Shown one piece after another: positions 44,520-56,840 of a stretch of DNA of 64,000 nucleotides. Location: the NCBI GenBank assembly GCA_900312665.1, contig ONZQ02000005.1:2397077-2461076 (forward strand), read 5' to 3'. Source of the stretch: Cephalotrichum gorgonifer. Its lineage: Eukaryota > Ascomycota > Sordariomycetes > Microascales > Microascaceae. The notes beneath the pieces are model-generated. The model did no database searches, was not told the origin of the DNA, and saw only the letters and a program-made list of their open reading frames with translations. How positions within the stretch are numbered: position 1 is the first letter of the stretch; each line of letters begins with the position of its first letter. The position numbers and the translations under genes are program-made.

Positions 44520-46286
44520 CAATTTCCTTTTTGCCCTGGCTATTTACCATTTAGTTTAGTTAATGTATTTTAAGGGTGAATAAGAGACCGGTATTCTAGC
44601 AGAAGAAAACCTCATGTTTTCTCCTCAGGCGAAGTTATTGCTGGTCAGGTACACGAGTCTTGCTCTACTTTCTATATATACATATGAATATATCAAGCAA
44701 CCAGGGGCGCATATGGTAATAGCCGTCATGAGTTATGTTCATGCCCAAAACCATTCAACTGATGAGGTAAACAAGTGCGAGATGTCTAGATTGTCCCAGA
44801 GGATATTATTGATCCGATATGATGGACAACTGTCCTTTCGTGTTCTAGCGGCAATGCAAAGGACAAGAAGAGTATGATAGTGTAGAAGTTCACCAGCTCA
44901 CCTGTCCTAAGCGAACAATACAATCCTATGCGTCTTTCGCTAGACGGCGAAATGCATAATATCAAGGTACAATTTCTAGCGTGCAGTTGATTATTGTGGT
45001 TTTCAGCGTCGGAGACCCGCGGGAGAGTGTACCTTTCCAGAAGACGTCTAATTGAGCTTTCTATATATGAAATGCAAGAATCTAGATTGTCACCAAGGCT
45101 TTGACAGGATGCCAATTGTCGAAGATGATTACTTGGAGGTAAGACAAGGATTCTAAATCCTGGGAACATTGGTTTAGATATTCTATCTCCAGACTGCCTG
45201 GCCAGTACCTCGGCTAATACATGAATACCTGAGGAACACAGCGTCCAGCCAATTGAATTAATCCTTATACACAAGTACCGGAAGTACCGGGCCCTCGAAC
45301 GTAGCATTGACCTGGAAATCTCATAGATTTTGCGCGCCGAGGAATCCGGCCAAAGCCAGATAATACGAAGTCGTCAGCCTCTTCCACCCTTGTCCTCGCA
45401 TCGATGAAAAAAGTCGCATGACCTTTCGATGACGATGAAGGCGGAGATGAAGGCGGACTTTTTGTGTAGGCCAACTCCACAGTTAATGTTACCCCACACT
45501 TTGGGCATGGATACCCCTGTCGGACCACGAGCAGCACCGACGTGGGCCCGAGCCGCTAAGAGCTTAGGAGGTAGGTGCTTAGGCCCCAGGGTCGGAGGTT
45601 TGCACTCAATCGATCTTCCCCTCTTTGCAACAGCCGAGCTTCCCCATGGACAGAGAGCAATCCCCACACGACGGCCCGAATAACGTTACCGAGTGAGTGG
45701 GGAAAAGAAGGGGATTCGGTTTTCCAAATCAGCCACATAATAGTGCGCTTGGATATACTCGCATAAGGTGCTTGGGGCAGGCACTAATACTGGAGTCGCT
45801 GACGCTCTGTCTCCCATGTATACGAAAGTACACTCTTCGCATGCAGGATTTCCTTGGATTACAGAAGGCCTTGTTACGACAGACGTAATCAGACGAAATC
45901 GAGCCTTGAGGCAATGATCCGCGGTTATAGTTTGAACCTTGCTATACTGGATCGTAATCCGGGGTGACAGCATCTTAAACTTGAAACTAAATCGGACCGA
46001 CGTAATGTCATTCTTCTACGACGAAAAAAAATAGTTGGTTATGCTTTGGCTTCAGTGGTGATACTGCATCTGGAGAGACACCTGTTGTACAAGTGATAGC
46101 CCTTGGATATCTCTTTTGTAATTTAGCCCTGTAGATCTTTCCATTTGAGATGCGAGCCTTCCGAGACGTGAAGCTGATCGTAGGTATATATGACTAGCAT
46201 CTTGCCACCTCTATGAACCTTCCTGCAATTCCACTCATCAACCCATTTTATCCCCTATTCGAAACCCTTGGGCAGTGCTTGTAGCC
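44520..46286. other. Intergenic, promoter side of the alpha-amylase
   Basis: About 1.8 kb. Small frames on both strands show no domains. The right end carries the TATA box of the amylase. Confidence 0.5.
46185..46191 (+). promoter_or_regulatory. TATA box of the alpha-amylase gene
   Basis: TATATAT lies 96-102 bp before the amylase ATG at 46287. Assigned by consensus and distance. Confidence 0.45.
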
Positions 46287-47810
46287 ATGAAGTTCACCAA
46301 AACACTCCTCGCCTCGCTCATCTCAGCTCCGGCTGTGCTTGGGGCGGACGTTTCGGCCTGGAAATCTCGAAACATTTACTTTGCATTGACGGACCGCTTC
46401 GCCCACGATGGAGATGACAGCACTGCTTGCGGATCGCTGGGTGATTACTGCGGTGGTACCTTTAAAGGCCTGGAGTCGAAGCTTGACTATATCCAAGGAA
46501 TGGGGTTTGATGCTATTTGGATCACCCCAGTTGTTGCCAGTTAGTTCCCGTCTTGTTTGGCCCTTGATTACTGAACCGATGTTAACATCCAACCTGCCAG
46601 ACACTGCGGGCGGATACCATGGGTACTGGGCACAGGACCTCTACAGCGTCAATAGTAACTATGGCAGCGCGGAGGACCTCAAAAGCTTTGTCAATGCTGC
46701 TCATGAAAAGGTGAATCCTCCCGTCTGTTCCATTCGACTTCCTTTAGAGCCGAATAAGAAGATGATACTAAAACCCAGGACTAGGGGATATACGTCATGG
46801 TTGATGTAGTAGCCAACCATATGGGTGCGGGGACGATCAGCGAATTTAAACCGGAGCCTCTCAACCAGGAAAGCTCATTCCACCCCAAGTGCGAAATCGA
46901 CTACAATGACCAAAATAGTATCGAGACTTGTTGGATCGCAGGGCTTCCCGATATTGCTACGGAGAAGCCTGAGGTCCGCGAGGCACTGAAGACCTGGATC
47001 ACCTGGCTTGTCAAAGAGTACCAATTTGACGGTGTCCGTATTGATACGGTCAAACATGTTGAAAAGGACTTCTGGTCAGAATTTTCAGCTGCTGCAGGTG
47101 TCTACACTATCGGCGAGGTTTGGGACCCTGATCTTGACTATCTCGCTGAGTATGCAAAGGTCATGGATGGGCTCTTGGACTATGGGGTATATTACCAGAT
47201 GAATGACTTCTATCAGCAGAAGGGTTCATCACAAGCCCTCGTCGATGCACATGAGAGTGTCAGCGCTAAGTTCCCAGACCCTGCCGCCCTTGGTACATTC
47301 CTTGATAATCACGACAACCCACGTTGGTTGAGCGCCAAGAATGACGTTACACTTCTGAAAAACGCCCTCACATACGTCATACTATCTCGAGGAATCCCGA
47401 TCGTTTACTACGGCACTGAACAAGGGTATGCGGGTGGAGCTGACCCTGCCAACCGTGAGGACCTTTGGCGCAGCGGTTACAATACCGATGCAGATCTTTA
47501 CCAGGTCATTTCGAAGTTGTCAGCAGCGAGGGCTGCGGCCGGCGGCCTTGGGGAAGATGACCACGTTCACCTTTACACGGGGGATAACGTGTATATATGG
47601 GGACGGGCTGGCGGTGACCTTATTGCAGTTACCACGAATGGAGGCTCTGCGCTTAGCCAGGAGTTCTGCTTTGACAGTAAGAAGGCTAATGGGTCGTGGG
47701 TCGATTCTTTGGGAACCGATGGCAAGACTTACACGTCGGATGAGGCGGGGCAGCTTTGCGTCAGTGTCAGCGATGGCCTTCCGGTGGTCCTGTCCGCTGC
47801 CGCTGCTTGA
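46287..47810 (+). CDS. Secreted alpha-amylase, GH13
   Basis: Three exons: 46287-46539, 46601-46710, 46785-47810 (462 residues). ATG 46287 is chosen because it gives a clean signal peptide (MKFTKTLLASLISAPAVLGA). The GH13 regions are present: region I VDVVANHM, region II DGVRIDTVKHV with the nucleophile Asp (about 204), region III TIGEVWD with the acid/base Glu (about 231) and region IV FLDNHDNPR with the third Asp (about 296). RNIYFALTDRF and GYHGYWAQD match fungal Taka-amylase-like enzymes. It hydrolyses internal alpha-1,4 bonds of starch. There is no starch-binding domain, and the protein is a little shorter than Taka-amylase. It converges with an alpha-glucosidase, forming a starch-use pair. 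Confidence 0.93.
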
Positions 47811-48577
47811 GGTGGAGGTATACCAAGCTGCGACGCAAGGGGCTGGTTGTTGAGTTCGACTGGTATTAGATTCCGAGGTGCCGTTTTATTACCGGCGTGC
47901 TAGTATATATATTGATGCACACTAGATTTATTTTCTCTCTTTTTTTATGGTTATAGACGTCGTTTCGCCACATATGTCGCGTTCCTCCGTTATAATTGGG
48001 TTTATTACTCTGGGGTTGGAAAAGAGGTGATCTTTGAAGAGGTGATATATATATTCTTTCAATATTGTTTGTGTTTTACTTTGAGAGCAATACAGCTGAA
48101 TTTGCACAAACACGACAGCCCCAAACTCTGCAACGAACTTGGTCTGTGTTAGAACAGAAGGGTTGATAGCAGGAGAAGGTGGACGGAGTAGTATGTTTTG
48201 GAGTAGGGGACCACTCGACTGAGATTGAAAAGGGAAGAACAGGAGATATTCTTGAATGAGCCATTGAACATCTCAGGTCTAAATTCGTCTGCATTTGAAG
48301 CTTGGCAAATCCAACAAAACTCTAGTTGCTACAGAATCTGAATCGCTCTCTCTCTAGATCCTCACATGAAAGACTAAGGGGTCAGAGAACATAGGCCAGG
48401 CACGCGCGAGCACGAGTACATATAGTCCCAGTCGGATTTTATTCAACCTGGATTTTTAAGATATTGACAAGAATTATATACATGAGAAGAAGTCGGAAAC
48501 TAAACATTAATCCTGGCTAGTCTTGGTCGACTCCTGGCTAATTTGCGACCACCTTTCATGCCCGGTTCTGAAGCTCT
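47811..48577. other. Shared 3' region of amylase and alpha-glucosidase
   Basis: About 770 bp between the two convergent stop codons. AT-rich; no gene seen. Confidence 0.6.
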
Positions 48578-51457
48578 CTAAGACAGAATCACTGATCCTG
48601 CCTCGTTGAGGGAGAGGTCAACATCGATCGTCTTGCTAAACTCGCCCTTCTTGCTGTCCTTGGTCTTGCAAGGGCTGCCGAGGAGCTTGACCTTGACAAT
48701 CTTAACAGAGGAGTCATAGCCGAACTCGCCATCGATGGTGAGCGTGTTGTCCTCGTAGCGGAACTGGATGTAGGTGATGCCGGCCTGCTCAAGCGAGACA
48801 CCGTCATCGAGGTAGAGCTCACCGCTAGCGGTGCCATCCGTGTCGAGAGCCACCAGGAGTTCGAAGTCCTGGGTGCGCACCTCAGTAGTGGTGTTGCCTG
48901 ACTCCACGCGCACGGGCATGATGACACCGCCACGGATAAGGAGGGGAATGTCAGTGACACCCTGGTCCTTGAAGGTGTGGGGTGCGCCCTTGCCGCGGAT
49001 GGGCTTGTGAGTGTACCAGTCATAGAAGATGGCCTTGGGGAGGTAGGCGTCGACGCTGGTGGCGTTCTCCTCGGTGACAGGCGCGACAAGGAGACCGTTA
49101 CCATAGAAGAACTGGTGCTGGAGGTCCCAGGTCGACTTGTCTTCAGGGTACAGGTAGAACATGGGGTTGAGAACGGGGGTGCCGTCGATGGAGGCCTTGT
49201 ACATGGCGGTGTAGATGTAATCGAGCAGGCGGTAACGGATGTCAATCGCCTTACGAGCACTCTCAGCTACAGATTCCCAGCGGTAGAACTCCTGAGGGAT
49301 CCAGTTGAGATCATTGTGGTTGCGATAGAACGTGAAGAAGGCACCAAGCGACGCCCACCTGGCGCAGAGCTGCTCGTTGGTGTCTTGGGCAAAGCCGCAG
49401 ACGTCAGAGCCTGCCATGGAGAACTGGTAGATGGCCGAGAACGACATGGTGGTGTGGATGGAGAAGCGGTACTGGTCCCAGTTGGACACGTTATCGCCGA
49501 GCCAGTGCCCGACGTTCCTACCATCACCTGGGAAGCTGCTGCGGGTGATGATGAACGGGCGGAGGCCGGGGCGGCGGGCAATCATAGCGTCGCGAGAGGC
49601 CTTGCCCATCATGGCGCCGTACAGGTTGTGGGTGTCGTACATGGCAAGGCCATTCTCGTGGAGGATGTCGGTCTTGACGGTGCTGAACGAAAGACCGCCC
49701 TTGTCGGCGTTCCACGAGACCTCCTGGGGTGCACGGTTGTGAATGGCGTACTTGGGGTACAGCAGGTCTCGTCCGGGAAGGCCCATATGCTCACCAGAGC
49801 TCTGACGGCCGCGAAGGAGGCCATCACGCATCCCTTCCGCGATAGTGGACCTGGATTGCAAGATCTGGCGCCTATCAAGGCCGGAGGTTCCAAGTTCACA
49901 GTCGGTGCCAGCAGGCTGGAATTCACACGGCCAGCCAGGAAGCTCACGAGGATTCTCCCTCAACTTGGGGGGCGGGGGAGGGTAGTTGACAGCGTCGCCC
50001 CAAGGGTCCTCGCAAAGGCCCTTGCAGAAGTTGGCCGGCTCGTTCATGTCGATCCACAGACCGTCAATATCGACGCCAGTCTCCTTGTTGAAGAAGAGGC
50101 CAATCTCGTTGTTCCAGTAGCGGGTAACGTTCTCAGAGAACCAATCGGGGAAGACAGTGACACCAGGCCAAACCACGCCGAGAAGCTCCGAGCCGTTGGC
50201 ATGCTTTAGGTAGATATCATTTTCCAGCCCCCGCTCGATGGTAGCAGACCCCTCCCTATAAGCGGCGGTAGGGTTGGCCATCATGATGTAGTGCTGATCA
50301 CGTTCGTGGAGATAGTCCACGACCTGCTGTACCTGCGACAAGGGGAACCTCTCCTTGTCCAGAGTAAACGTAGCGCGCCCGTCCATGTAGTCGATATCAG
50401 TCCACATGGTCTCGAGGGGAATACCAGCCTTGCTGTAGTTGTACACGACTTCAGCGACATCGAAGACATCCTGGTAGCCGTACCTAAGCGAGGGTTGATT
50501 AGCGAAAGTCGTCGTTCCGGATCAAGCCCCCACGGAAACGTACCTGCACTGGTGGAAACCAAGTCCCCAGTAGGGAGTCAGTGCGGGGGCACCGACCACA
50601 TCAGCATACTGCTTTGCGACCGCGACCGGGTCGGGCCCAGCAAGGAAATAGAAATCCAAGACGCCACCGAGGGTGTTGTACTCGAGATACTGGCCGGCCT
50701 CCGCCGTGTTGTTGATCATGATATCCATGCCATTGGAGTTCAGGAGGAAGACACCATGAGAGCCGGTTGCCCTTTGCTCAACATAGAACGGGTGGCTCCC
50801 GTAGATGTTGGTGCCAGAGGGGATGGAGTAGGCGTCACGATTCCAGAGGGTACGGATGTAGTCGGTCGTGTTCAAGCGGAAGGGATCCGTATGCTCTCCG
50901 AGGCCGTAGAGGAACGGATCGTCGGGAAGACTCGTCCGGAGGCGGAGGTATTGCGATTCGAATACGAGGGGCACAGACGAAGTATCGAACAGAACCTCCT
51001 CAGTATCGGCACGGACAATTGAGAAGGAGAACGGCTGCTCCGTGTACTGGAACTTGAGGTTGTGCGTATCGGCCGCACTGCTGCCACCGGGCCGGGGAAC
51101 CACAGACTCAGGCACCTGGTAAACCTGGTTTCCCTTGTCCTGGATCTTGACATGGATGCGGTTGTCTGTGTTATCCATACGTTAGAATCTTGGTCAAATC
51201 TATCGATTTGGAAGGGAGATAGCCTCACCGTCCTCGTACGTAACCGAAAGCACGAGGTCATCCAGGTCATCACCGTAGGTGTTGCAGGCAGGACCGGCAA
51301 GCTTCAAGTCGGCCGTCAGGCCATTGCCTGTAGTCTGGATGTTCGATGCCGAATATCCAGGACAATCATCGAGCTTGCTGTAGTCAGGGGTGGCCCTGGC
51401 CAGGATCTCCGCGGCAGCGACACCGCCGGTAAACACAAGGGACTTCAAGGACGTCAT
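48578..51457 (-). CDS. Secreted alpha-glucosidase, GH31
   Basis: Three exons on the minus strand: 51229-51457, 50544-51165, 48578-50483 (918 residues). A short signal peptide (MTSLKSLVFTGGVAAAEILA) leads into SKLDDCPGYSASN, the usual start of fungal maltases. FLYGLGEHTDPF and PYWGLGFHQCRYGYQD mark the N-terminal and barrel parts. The nucleophile Asp is in DGLWIDMNEPANFC (about 430) and the acid/base Asp in HWLGDNVSNWDQYRFS (about 615). C-terminal beta-sandwich segments follow. It releases glucose from maltose and malto-oligosaccharides produced by the neighbouring amylase. No AmyR-type regulator gene is in the window. Confidence 0.93.
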
Positions 51458-54032
51458 GGCTGAGAAAAGAGTGACTCGAGCGCAATGGTGGTTGGTTCAG
51501 AAAGAAAGTCAGGACATATCCGGGGAACGAACGCGATATATATACTATTAGACTGCTATGTGAAAACGTGGTGTAGATATGCAGCGCTGTGATGCCAATG
51601 TTGGTAATGTTAAGCAGCGCCGACAAGAACCCGAAATTCCTACTACATTTCCTCTAAGCCACCCAATGGGTCTGGGGTCCATAGTGCCCTGTGGTGCGAA
51701 GCGGGGCCAATATTGCCCCGGTAAGGTAGCACGGGACCTGAGCAAAGGAAGTGAAGGACAAAGCAATGCAACCCTTCATTGCTCTACACCTCGAGAAGCA
51801 GCGACATAGAGCCGGGATTTGGGCGAGGACCTGCATAGCCAAGCAGCCTCAGGTGGTAAAGTAAGGAAGACCAAGCCCCCGAGAAAAGGGTAGGTCATCT
51901 CAGACAGGGGCGATATCACCCCAGTCTAAGCTATTCATGGCTTAGGCTGAATCGGGTCAAAAGTGGAGACCAAAGCCGCGGGGATAGAGTTCAAATGCGG
52001 AATAAGAACAGACGGAAGAACTGCCTACTCGTACTTAGCTTGAAGGTACATGGTACTCGTAGTGGCCGATATAAGGCCGAGCCCTTCCCCCACAAGCCGG
52101 TCGACATCAGGGGCGATTCATGCCGATCCTTTGATGCGGGGGAGAGCTAACCACGTGAAATGGAAAGATCCTTGTAGAAAAATAAAAAATTCCTTGTATA
52201 CCTTGCTCATACGCCGGATATTCTCGGGGATCTGAAGTCATTCTAAGCCCGATTGACTGCTTTCTAGACCCTCATACCTGACGCTAAATATCTACAAAAG
52301 TTAAGGCTTTATATTATACTGGCGGTTGTACTGAGAATGAGTCTCTCACATGCCACCTCGGAGTAAGCGACCTGAATTATAGCCCATGCATGGCTGGACG
52401 GCGACCCGCATAATGAGAGTTCCATCCGACGCAGCCGGGAGCGCCTCGGTGGCTCTTCGGTGGTCCAAACTCTTGGATACTACCGAAGAATAACTGTCGA
52501 ATAACCCATACAGGGGATAACCTTGTAATGATTATCACGCCCCCAAATGGAGGGTAAAGCTTGGAGCCCACAAGGCGTGTATACATTCCCAGATGATGGG
52601 AAGACAAGGTCCTAGCCACAGATGTAGAAACCAGGTAAGACGAGTCGCCAGTCGTATAGGAGAGCATATAAAGCAAGTGATCTCGAGCGACTTTGCCTTT
52701 CAGGAAATGAGAAAAAAACTGCAATTGATACAGATCTAAATATATAGGACTTTGCAAGTAGCAGTGATTATGGAGGCTGATCCACGAGTATATATAGTAC
52801 TATAGAAGATGATTTCCAGCAATACAACCCTAGGTCGATCATGAGTTTATGCTTATTTACAGTCCACTTTTTATATTGTTCTGCCTGATCGGGTAGTGAT
52901 CAGTCGGTAAAAACCTCGAGTTCATGTCACGCTCGCTTAGAACCAGGCAAATGCCATTGTTATCGATACTGGTATTTAGGAAGAAATCTAATCCTGCGTG
53001 TTGAGTCAAGCATGCTTCGAAACCTCTGGGCAAGGACAACTGTAGAGGTATTTGTTCTATAGTATAGCCGATAACTCCATCGTCTTAAATAATTATCACC
53101 ATGTCCTTGAACGAGTTGTGCGTATCGATGGGTCGACCGCATCCCCATCGAAGCACCTAGTTTGGACTAGAGACTTGGGACACCTACGGCAGTCGGTATC
53201 CCATGAGTTCATATCCTCCTAGTGGGAATTAGAGCATTAGACAGGGACTTGTCTTTACGAAGCCTCTTTGGGCGGTCGCTGATATCCGCGGAAATAAATA
53301 TGAGGGTCAAGATAGAGAGAAATATAGAGTTGTTCACTAATACTGATTGCAGCTGGATTCAAGGAGTCAGAATTGTATCTCCAGACTGAACTATACTTGT
53401 GGATCAGTTGTCAGAAAATTTTCGCGTGACAATGGAGATGAACCCAAGCATTGTATCTTTAGAGAATGCCCCAGCATTAACATATTAGGGGATCAACCAT
53501 TACACCCAGTAGAGAACGCGATTGGACTATCGTGCTGCTGCTACTGTTCATGTCTTAGTGAGTGGAATGGGGAGTTGTATTGAAAACAGGATAGTTCTAC
53601 TTTAACAGTAATGTTGAGTTGCAGGATGAGAGGAAGTAGAACAGCATCGTTGTTGTTGGAATGAAATCAATGCTAGGACAAGCGGTTGTTTAATTCCCTG
53701 GGCTACTAACTCACTCTAGCATACTATATACTCAGTATTAGATAATATCACTTATCCTTCATTTCACTCAGTCATATATTTCCGGTTCATCTTCTTGATA
53801 ATCTACGATGCTACCTATCCTTGACCTCCATCTCCATTTGCGTTAACTAGAAGAAACAGGGTCTCCGGGGATTTGAAAATTTTCGAAAGTTCCACGAGCT
53901 AGAGAATTGAAACCTTCCATGGCCTATCTCGAGGGTCGAGTTGTTGAAACAACAAGCTTCTAGATCTATCATTCGCTGGTACCAGCGAATGGGGAAGGGG
54001 GCAACCACAGATTACCATTGAGTGACCCTAAT
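51458..54032. other. Intergenic, no gene recognised
   Basis: About 2.6 kb including the alpha-glucosidase promoter at its left end. I searched both strands for split or decayed genes and saw none that could be supported. Confidence 0.45.
51536..51544 (-). promoter_or_regulatory. TATA box of the alpha-glucosidase gene
   Basis: An alternating TATATATAT lies about 80 bp upstream of the minus-strand ATG at 51457. Assigned by consensus and distance. Confidence 0.45.
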
Positions 54033-54987
54033 TTACCACGGTAACTTGTCTTGACCGGGCAACACCTTGCCATACTCGACAGCATACCCGTGGCCTCGGG
54101 TAAGCATGCCCGCAGCAGGCAGAATGGACTCGAGCAAGGGGTACACATCATCTCCCTCGGGCGGGGTCCTCCAGTCGCGCATGAGCTCCCCAAAGATGGC
54201 AAACGGCGATAGAAGATGCACACCGGCGTTGATCATCCGTTGGTTAGAAAGGTCCCGGGCCAGAGCGCTAGTGGTTCCGGAGGCATCAGAGTTGGCATAC
54301 ACGGAGTAGCCGGCCTCAACCATAGAGAGAGCTGCAAAGGTGGTGCCTAGAAGCAGGTGGTCCTCGAAATTAGCTCAGGCCAATGAAGTTCATATGCTGA
54401 TGATGTTTGTATATATGGATGGGTCCTTCTCAATCATGCACATACAAACATCAGTGGCAATTCCGCCAACAATAATCTGGGTACGGTTCAAGCTCGCCAG
54501 GGCTTCACGGAACTCTGGGCTATCCATGGCGTTTACCTCGCCTTGTCGCTGGATCAGCGGGGCATCTGGGAACATATCGATGATTTCCTGAGGCAAGGGG
54601 CCATTCGGGCCTGAAACCATTATGTTAGTTGGGTTAAATTTGAATCAGCAAGGGCTCGTCATGATCCTTCTCACCGAGTTGAGCCGAGGAGGTCAGGACT
54701 ACGGGCAAGTTGAATGCCTTAGCCAACCGAGCGTGTCCGTACATCTGCTCTCGGAAGTGGGCTTGATCAAAGTCGCGGACGAGCTGGAATAGGCCGACTT
54801 GGTGGTCAATGATGGCGACAGCCTAGGTTTGTCAGCATATAAGCAGAGAAACGAAGGACAAGCTCCATCTTCCGAGGAATAGACTCACAGCCGTCTCCCT
54901 ATCTAGTCTTTCATAGGTATAGGCATTCGTGAGAATGGGCCAGGCCGCGAGCATGGCCGCGAACAAAGAGCCAATATCGAGCCTCAT
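54033..54987 (-). CDS. Secreted YcaC-like isochorismatase-family hydrolase
   Basis: Four exons on the minus strand: 54889-54987, 54822-54675, 54446-54610, 54033-54346 (241 residues). Start ATG 54987 gives a signal-peptide-like N-terminus (hydrophobic SLFAAMLAAWPILTNA). The domain begins VAIIDHQVGLFQLVRDFD with the catalytic Asp, then NLPVVLTSSAQLGPNGPLPQEI, IVGGIATDVCTTFAAL with the catalytic Cys, and GYSVYANSDASGT. This order is that of the YcaC/nicotinamidase-like branch of cysteine hydrolases, which usually act on amides or enol ethers; the substrate is unknown. Codon VC is split by the third intron. An upstream in-frame ATG at 55086 would mask the signal peptide and is less likely. Confidence 0.85.
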
Positions 54988-56840
54988 AGTTGCGATTCTC
55001 TTGGAGTGGTTTAAGAGGTTGAGATTATATAGGCTCTGGGTATTGCAAAGATGTTGAGAGGATGCTTGCCACCTGTAGTAGCTCATTCTTTGCGACAGAC
55101 GGGGAGAGGATGGCTTAAATACTTGGGCGCATTATACCATGGTCGGCGTTTCTACAAGGAAAATATTCCCAGTTGATCTGCTCTCGCATCGTGCTAACCA
55201 CTGTATCGTCTCGGAGATCCGAGAGCTTGGCATCTTGAATCCATCTTCGTATCCAATGTTGACTCACCGACTATTGGCTAGAACACGGTGGAGTTTGTTT
55301 GGATATCTTTATTAGTGATTCAAAGTCAGCACTTATGCAAGCCAAATGATACTCTATTGCATCGTATCCACCTCCCGTCCCAAATCAATCGTGCTCGTAA
55401 AGCAGCAGAGAGATCTACACGCTAATTGGCTAACATATATGCGATATCCTACCCCACCAAGTACTTTCCCGTACTACTCGTCTTAGGTATTTAGGCTAAT
55501 CCTCCGCATTTCATAATGATACTCGCCAGCCTCCTCACTCGCCAGGGCTTACTCAGGATATAAGAGGCAGGCGGCGATTTAGACATGACCTGTAGTTCTA
55601 TCTGGCCCCAAAAGATGTCATGCGACCAACTGGGCAATTTGTCGCTGAGGGTGGCAAGAGTATACATGAAAAAGCATGGAAGGAAAGTCTATGAGGAGAA
55701 ATGGTCATAAGTAAATTCTTTCAAATATTTTACCACACCATCGGTCTTGACCTGCGTCGTTGACGATGGACATGGGTTTTCTGTGTAATATTGGTTTGCA
55801 CATAGTTCCAGCGATGTTTATACTTCCATGCCAGCCCGAAACTGCCCGAGGTATTTGAGTTTGCTAATCTAGTTTAGTATAGGCCGCATAGGATCTGATC
55901 AACTGCCCCCAAATTTTCTTTGCGGTGAATGACGAGATCTAGAGGGTGGAGTAATAATGTAGAGCAAGAATAAGTTAGTGGAGATGACTGAGATGCCTAG
56001 ATGTTAAGTTAATTAAAAAGAAGACGTATGTATAGGCCAGTTCGTATATTTAGTGGAACATACATAGATCATGCGGCAGTTTGCCTGCAGATACTTGCAT
56101 GCCGGCTGACATTATCAACGGGGATTCGTTTTGATATTTGCTTTAGGTAGGTGCTTCACTAACCAGGTCGAAATCGGCATATAAAGCAAATAATAAAAGG
56201 GAAAGATAAAGACAATGGCTGTTGAGTTCTAGAGGCGAATTATTTTTCAGGTAGAAGAGATCCCTATACGCCGGCTCGTATGTTGAGTAGCATCTTTCGG
56301 AGCGGGACCTTTAGTTTCGACTACTAAAGAGCTACAATGTAGGTATTAAACGTTTTGAGGGACCCACCCAGCAGCAGATATATGCTCGCTAAGAATGTCA
56401 AATGCAGGCTACTAGACAGAATACCCAATCTAGTTGAGTGCTAGGTGTCGATTAGCCCCCTTTTATGCACTGAATACGAAAACCAACTGGATCACTCTGC
56501 CAGTGGCTAACAAGCAAGACCGGCCCCACGATGAACCGAGAAACAATCTCACCAGTTTCATCATCCCCCAATACCATACGCTGGGACATAGTCGCGGGTT
56601 AGCGAGTCTAGGGAAAGACAGGTTGGTATCAAAAATCTCTAAGATATCTGTTCTTGGTGTCAAGCAACCTGCAGACTGGGGTTCGATCTTGAATTCATGA
56701 GTACACTCATGGTCATCTATACCACCTTGACTGGACGGACAGGCAGTTTGTGATTATTACATGTAAGTGTTATGCTTAAAGTAAAATGGACGGTAGACCT
56801 GGTATCTTCAGGTAGTCCTAAATCCGAATAAGTAAACGAA
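54988..56840. other. Intergenic, AT-rich
   Basis: About 1.85 kb. It includes the hydrolase promoter (a TATATAAT-like site on the minus strand near 55024-55031). A frame at 56434-56700 could be part of the following GH3 relic but shows no GH3 motif, so it is not claimed. Confidence 0.45.

Noticed and set aside
48977..50209. 410-codon open frame on the plus strand
   Set aside because: Lies wholly antisense to the GH31 alpha-glucosidase; composition is the usual shadow of a GC-rich coding strand and no domain is visible.
53347..53583. 78-codon plus-strand frame with Cys cluster
   Set aside because: No signal peptide, and the Cys-rich run comes from a TGCTGCTGCTA simple repeat.
56434..56700. 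88-codon frame upstream of the GH3 relic
   Set aside because: Could be GH3 N-terminus by position, but no GH3 motif is visible.
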